This document shows positions 44,909 through 47,912 of a stretch of 47,912 nucleotides of DNA, in pieces. How positions within the stretch are numbered: position 1 is the stretch's first letter; each line of letters opens with the position of its first letter. The stretch is from the NCBI GenBank assembly GCA_034687125.1, contig JAQGBZ010000437.1:1-47912 (forward strand). The letters are read 5' to 3'. Origin of the DNA: Neelides folsomi (lineage: Eukaryota; Arthropoda; Collembola; Neelipleona; Neelidae). A program made the position numbers and the translations under genes. The notes beneath the pieces were generated by a model. The model searched no databases, was not told the DNA's origin, and saw nothing but the letters and a program-made list of their open reading frames with translations.

Positions 44909-45271
44909 ATGAAGTTCTTTGCTATTTTTGCTATTGCTTTCGTTCTACTTTTTGGAGTGGTAAGCTCTTACACAATACACGCTTGTTTATTAAATACACC
45001 AACTGTATTAGGTTAATCTTATATAAAATTTGATTAAAAATGGATAATTTTAAATTATTAATTTATATATTGTGATTAGATTACTCCTCAAGTTGAATGT
45101 GCCTACGGAACGAGAACAACAATCGCTCCTGTTTCTGCTGCTCCTCCACCACCGGCAGCTCCAACTGAACCACCAACACTTGACAGTCTCTCTGCTACAA
45201 TTGCACAACTTAAAACAAAGATCAATCAAATCATTCAAACTTTGAATAATCTTCTTAAATCCAAAGGGTAG
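44909..45271 (+). CDS. Small secreted Pro-rich peptide with helical tail, two exons, 80 aa
   Basis: Exons 44909-44959 (MKFFAIFAIAFVLLFGV, donor GTAAGC) and 45080-45271, phase 0. The signal peptide runs across the intron and should be cut near VECA. The mature peptide begins AYGTRTTIAPVSAAPPPPAA and continues into an amphipathic Leu/Ile heptad stretch (LDSLSATIAQLKTKINQIIQ) that could form a coiled coil. Not recognised; it has the look of a tissue-specific secreted structural or venom/silk-type accessory peptide, without evidence to choose. Confidence 0.75.
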
Positions 45272-45279
45272 AAAATGAA

Positions 45280-45285
45280 AATAAA
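45280..45285 (+). promoter_or_regulatory. Poly(A) signal AATAAA of the 80-aa peptide gene
   Basis: AATAAA 8 bp after the stop; another AATAAA occurs about 140 bp further on, so the true one is uncertain. Confidence 0.4.
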
Positions 45286-46277
45286 TGCCAAGTCCATTTC
45301 AAAACTAGAAACATTTCAAAAACAATAATTTGACTATTATCTTTATATTTGCGAAAATCCAATTTATTAATTATTGTACGATTTTGTAAAAATTAAACTT
45401 TTCAAATATCTGATCTATCCGGAAATAAAAATTTGTTGAAATAAAGTTCACTTATTAATTTTGATTATATATGTTTTTACATATATACCATCCATACTTC
45501 CATACAATCACATTTCTTTTATACATATTCTGTTAATAATGTTACAGTAATCTCTTATATAAAACCGTTCCTATTAATCCTATTTTAATTCCTATAATAC
45601 GATTTAATTGGGAATATTACGAATATTAATATATTTAAATTATTTATTCAGTAGATTAGAGATTACAATTATAAGCTTAAAAATGACAACAATGTCAAAT
45701 CCCCATGTTGAAAGTAGTTCTTAATAGAATCCTATTTAACATATATATACTAGTGATAATGTAAAATATGGAATACATGGATAGGTATAGGATATTAAAA
45801 GAGAGGGGAATCCTGTGTTGAGTTGTGTGAGCGGGAAACACCCCGCGCCGTCTGCCTTCGCCGTCTAATCTCATTTCATTTCTTTCTATTTAATAGTTAA
45901 TTTATCAACATCGCATCTCCTAATTGATCATTTTTACGCCAGGGCCAGAGGTCAAATATTCTTAACGACGCATTTAATTTAATCCGTTTCTCATTTAACC
46001 TTTACATGATTTAATTCTGCGCTGTTAGCACATGAAGCAGCGCCAATTATTTCCCTCCCAGTCAGCCCTAACACTGAGATTTTTACGAACATTTAATTTC
46101 TTTAAATTATTATTGGATTTAATCCAACGGATATTTATTAATTTATTTTTCTATTCATTTCAATCCGGAGAAAATAAAATAATGAAATTAATAAGGTATT
46201 TTATATTTATAGGAATAAGCTTAAATAAGCTTAACTTAAATGGTTCGAGCTTAATCCAGCAACAAACTTAATTAATT
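45286..46277. other. Promoter and 5' leader of the SUV39-type gene
   Basis: AT-rich, with a distinct GC-rich spot at about 45830-45870 (CACCCCGCGCCGTCTGCC), the likeliest core promoter of the downstream gene. Frames seen at 46032-46271 are probably UTR. Confidence 0.4.
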
Positions 46278-47807
46278 ATGGGTTCTCTCGCGAAGAATGA
46301 TTCGAGTTGTAGTGAAGTCAGCGAGAAAGAAAATATTGACGAGGATTTAAAGACTGAAAGATCATCTGAAGAAGAAAGTGACGATGAGGACAATGGCGAA
46401 GTTCTTCCAAAAGGAACCTACGAAGTTAAGAAAATTCTCGACCATCGTCAAAATAAGAATTTTATTGAATATTTGGTGAATTGGAAGGGATATTCCGAGT
46501 CAGAAAACACGTGGGAACCAAAGCGCAACTTGCTCGATTGTGATGTTGCAATGATTAATTATTTCCTCGAGAGAAGGGAACAAGTTTTAAAGAGTCTTAA
46601 AAAGGGAGCGAATAATTTCGAAGACGATGAGGGAAACAAACGGACGAAACGGAGGAAGACGAATTCAAAATTGAGCATTCCGCCCGATCCAAGACCTTTG
46701 CGAATTATTTGCGAGGAATTCATTGAAGAAAACCCGATGGCCGATGAGGATAAGTTGGTATAATCAATTTACCATTTTTAAAAATATTATTTTTAATTTT
46801 TCTGTTATTTAATGTTTACTTTACATTTATTTCTATTTCTTGTCATTTATTTATTTGAAAATTTTAATCGATTACAGATCGAGCGGGGAATTATTAAACA
46901 GCTGTTATCTGGGTCAGATCTTAAAAAATGGAAGATTGACATAGTTTTGAAAGCTATAGAAAACAAAGCACTGGGAAATGCCACCAAAGACGAAAGAAAA
47001 CAACTCAAACGCCAAATCTTAATTTTAAAAGTTGAAGAAGATCAAATGCAACAGAAAATTGAGTTGACGGTTTGGAAAAAAATATTAAGATTATCTTTAT
47101 TTGAATTTATGTAATTTATGGAATATATTTATTTTTATTTAGAAATGGGAACTGAATCTGAACCTTATAACCCAAAGGAAGCCAACACTTACTGTTGAAA
47201 ACAAAGTCGACCTTACTGGTAAATCTTAACAGAAAGTTTTATTATTTAATTAATGTGATTATTTAGTTAATTTGATTATTTAGTTAATTTGGTTAAATTT
47301 TCCAATATTCGAATCGAATTTGTTTTTTTCATTCAAAGGTCCGCCGAAAGATTTCACGTACATTGACGACTACAAAATAAGCGGCGATATTTATGTTGAT
47401 GTGAATCCTCCTTTCGGCTGTGATTGCGCTTCCACTGACAGAGAAGTTCCCATTGACGATTGCCAAAAAAACTCGACCGCTTGTAACGATCTTCATGATA
47501 ATCGCGAGTTTCCCTACACGTCAAAGAAGATGTGAATTAAAATTTAATTATCTTAATATAAGCCATTTAATTATCATGATATAAGTCATTTAATTATCTT
47601 AAATAAAGGTAAAATTTTAATTAATTATGGTTTTAAAGTTTGCGGGTTGCTGAGGGCACTGGGATATTCGAGTGTCATAAGAAATGCCCATGTGGGCCGA
47701 ATTGCAGCAACCGGGTCGTGCAAGATGGGAAGTTGGGACTTATTGGACGAAAATATTCAATATTCAGAACTAGTAATGGAAGAGGTTGGGGTCTGAAAAC
47801 TCTTAAG
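46278..47807 (+). CDS. Su(var)3-9: SUV39-type H3K9 methyltransferase: chromodomain and pre-SET part, cut by window end
   Basis: Exons 46278-46757, 46878-47069, 47143-47218, 47339-47531, 47639-47807; phases agree and the reading frame continues past the window. An acidic N-terminus leads to a chromodomain (about 45-95: [20 protein letters not shown], then [15 protein letters not shown] with the aromatic cage residues Y, W and W), which binds methylated H3K9. After a basic, helical linker comes the pre-SET zinc cluster: [28 protein letters not shown], and then [20 protein letters not shown] with NCSNRVVQ, followed by [10 protein letters not shown], the entry to SET. The SET domain itself is outside the window. 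The donor after exon 2 (GTTTGG) is weak. No eIF2-gamma sequence precedes the chromodomain. Confidence 0.92.
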
Positions 47808-47912
47808 GTAATTTAAATTGATTTAAATCATTTTTACTATATTTTATTCCAGCCCGGAAAGGACGTGAGTTTGAACGAACCGCTAAAATATTATTGAAAA
47901 TGCTCATGATGG

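Noticed and set aside
46032..46271. 79-codon plus frame before the SUV39 gene
   Set aside because: Most likely 5' leader; composition is Phe/Leu/Ile-rich and it ends just before the good ATG at 46278.

Overview
This is a 47.9 kb stretch of an AT-rich eukaryotic nuclear genome. Genes are split by short introns (mostly about 45-250 bp, GT-AG, with AT-rich polypyrimidine ends), many reading frames are single small exons, and AATAAA signals follow several stops. A peritrophin-type chitin-binding domain and the set of orthologues (transportin-1, nPKC-delta-like kinase, FBXW9, CLCC1, scramblase, SUV39-type methyltransferase) point to an arthropod, perhaps a springtail or mite. The order cannot be settled from the sequence alone. 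I saw no tRNA, rRNA, CRISPR array or clear transposon.

Layout. 208-2977 (-): a nine-exon gene I reconstructed by matching splice phases; it encodes a secreted protein with three Ig-like domains alternating with a Cys-rich module. 4596-5712 (+): an orphan four-TM protein. 6559-7762 (+): a two-domain Kazal protein. 8089-8445 (-) and 9238-10087 (-): two small secreted peptides, the second apparently frameshifted. 12571-22585 (-): a PKC-delta-type kinase (5' end not found). Its 6.6 kb intron splits the second C1 domain and contains, on the same strand, a very large low-complexity open frame (16077-19904) that could be a nested gene or an alternative last exon. 23589-23909 (+): a small signal-peptide/TM gene with one in-frame TGA at a cysteine-like position. 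25.2-29.9 kb: an AT-rich desert. 29904-34232 (-): a complete ten-exon transportin-1. 35303-37636 (+): a complete FBXW9 orthologue. 38395-39045 (-): a membrane-anchored chitin-binding protein. 40400-42584 (-): CLCC1, head to head with 42991-44271 (+): a phospholipid scramblase. 44909-45271 (+): a small secreted peptide. 46278-end (+): the chromodomain and pre-SET part of a Su(var)3-9/SUV39H gene, cut by the window edge.

The genes do not form a pathway; this is an ordinary gene neighbourhood with housekeeping genes (nuclear import, ubiquitin ligase receptor, kinase, ER channel, lipid scrambling, heterochromatin) interspersed with fast-evolving secreted genes. The most unusual items are the PKC intron with its giant open frame, the modular Ig/Cys-rich secreted gene, the in-frame TGA gene, the 29-bp degenerate repeat array downstream of the giant frame, and a perfect 38-bp inverted repeat. 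All exon models are my own reading from splice signals and phase; none was tested against RNA.
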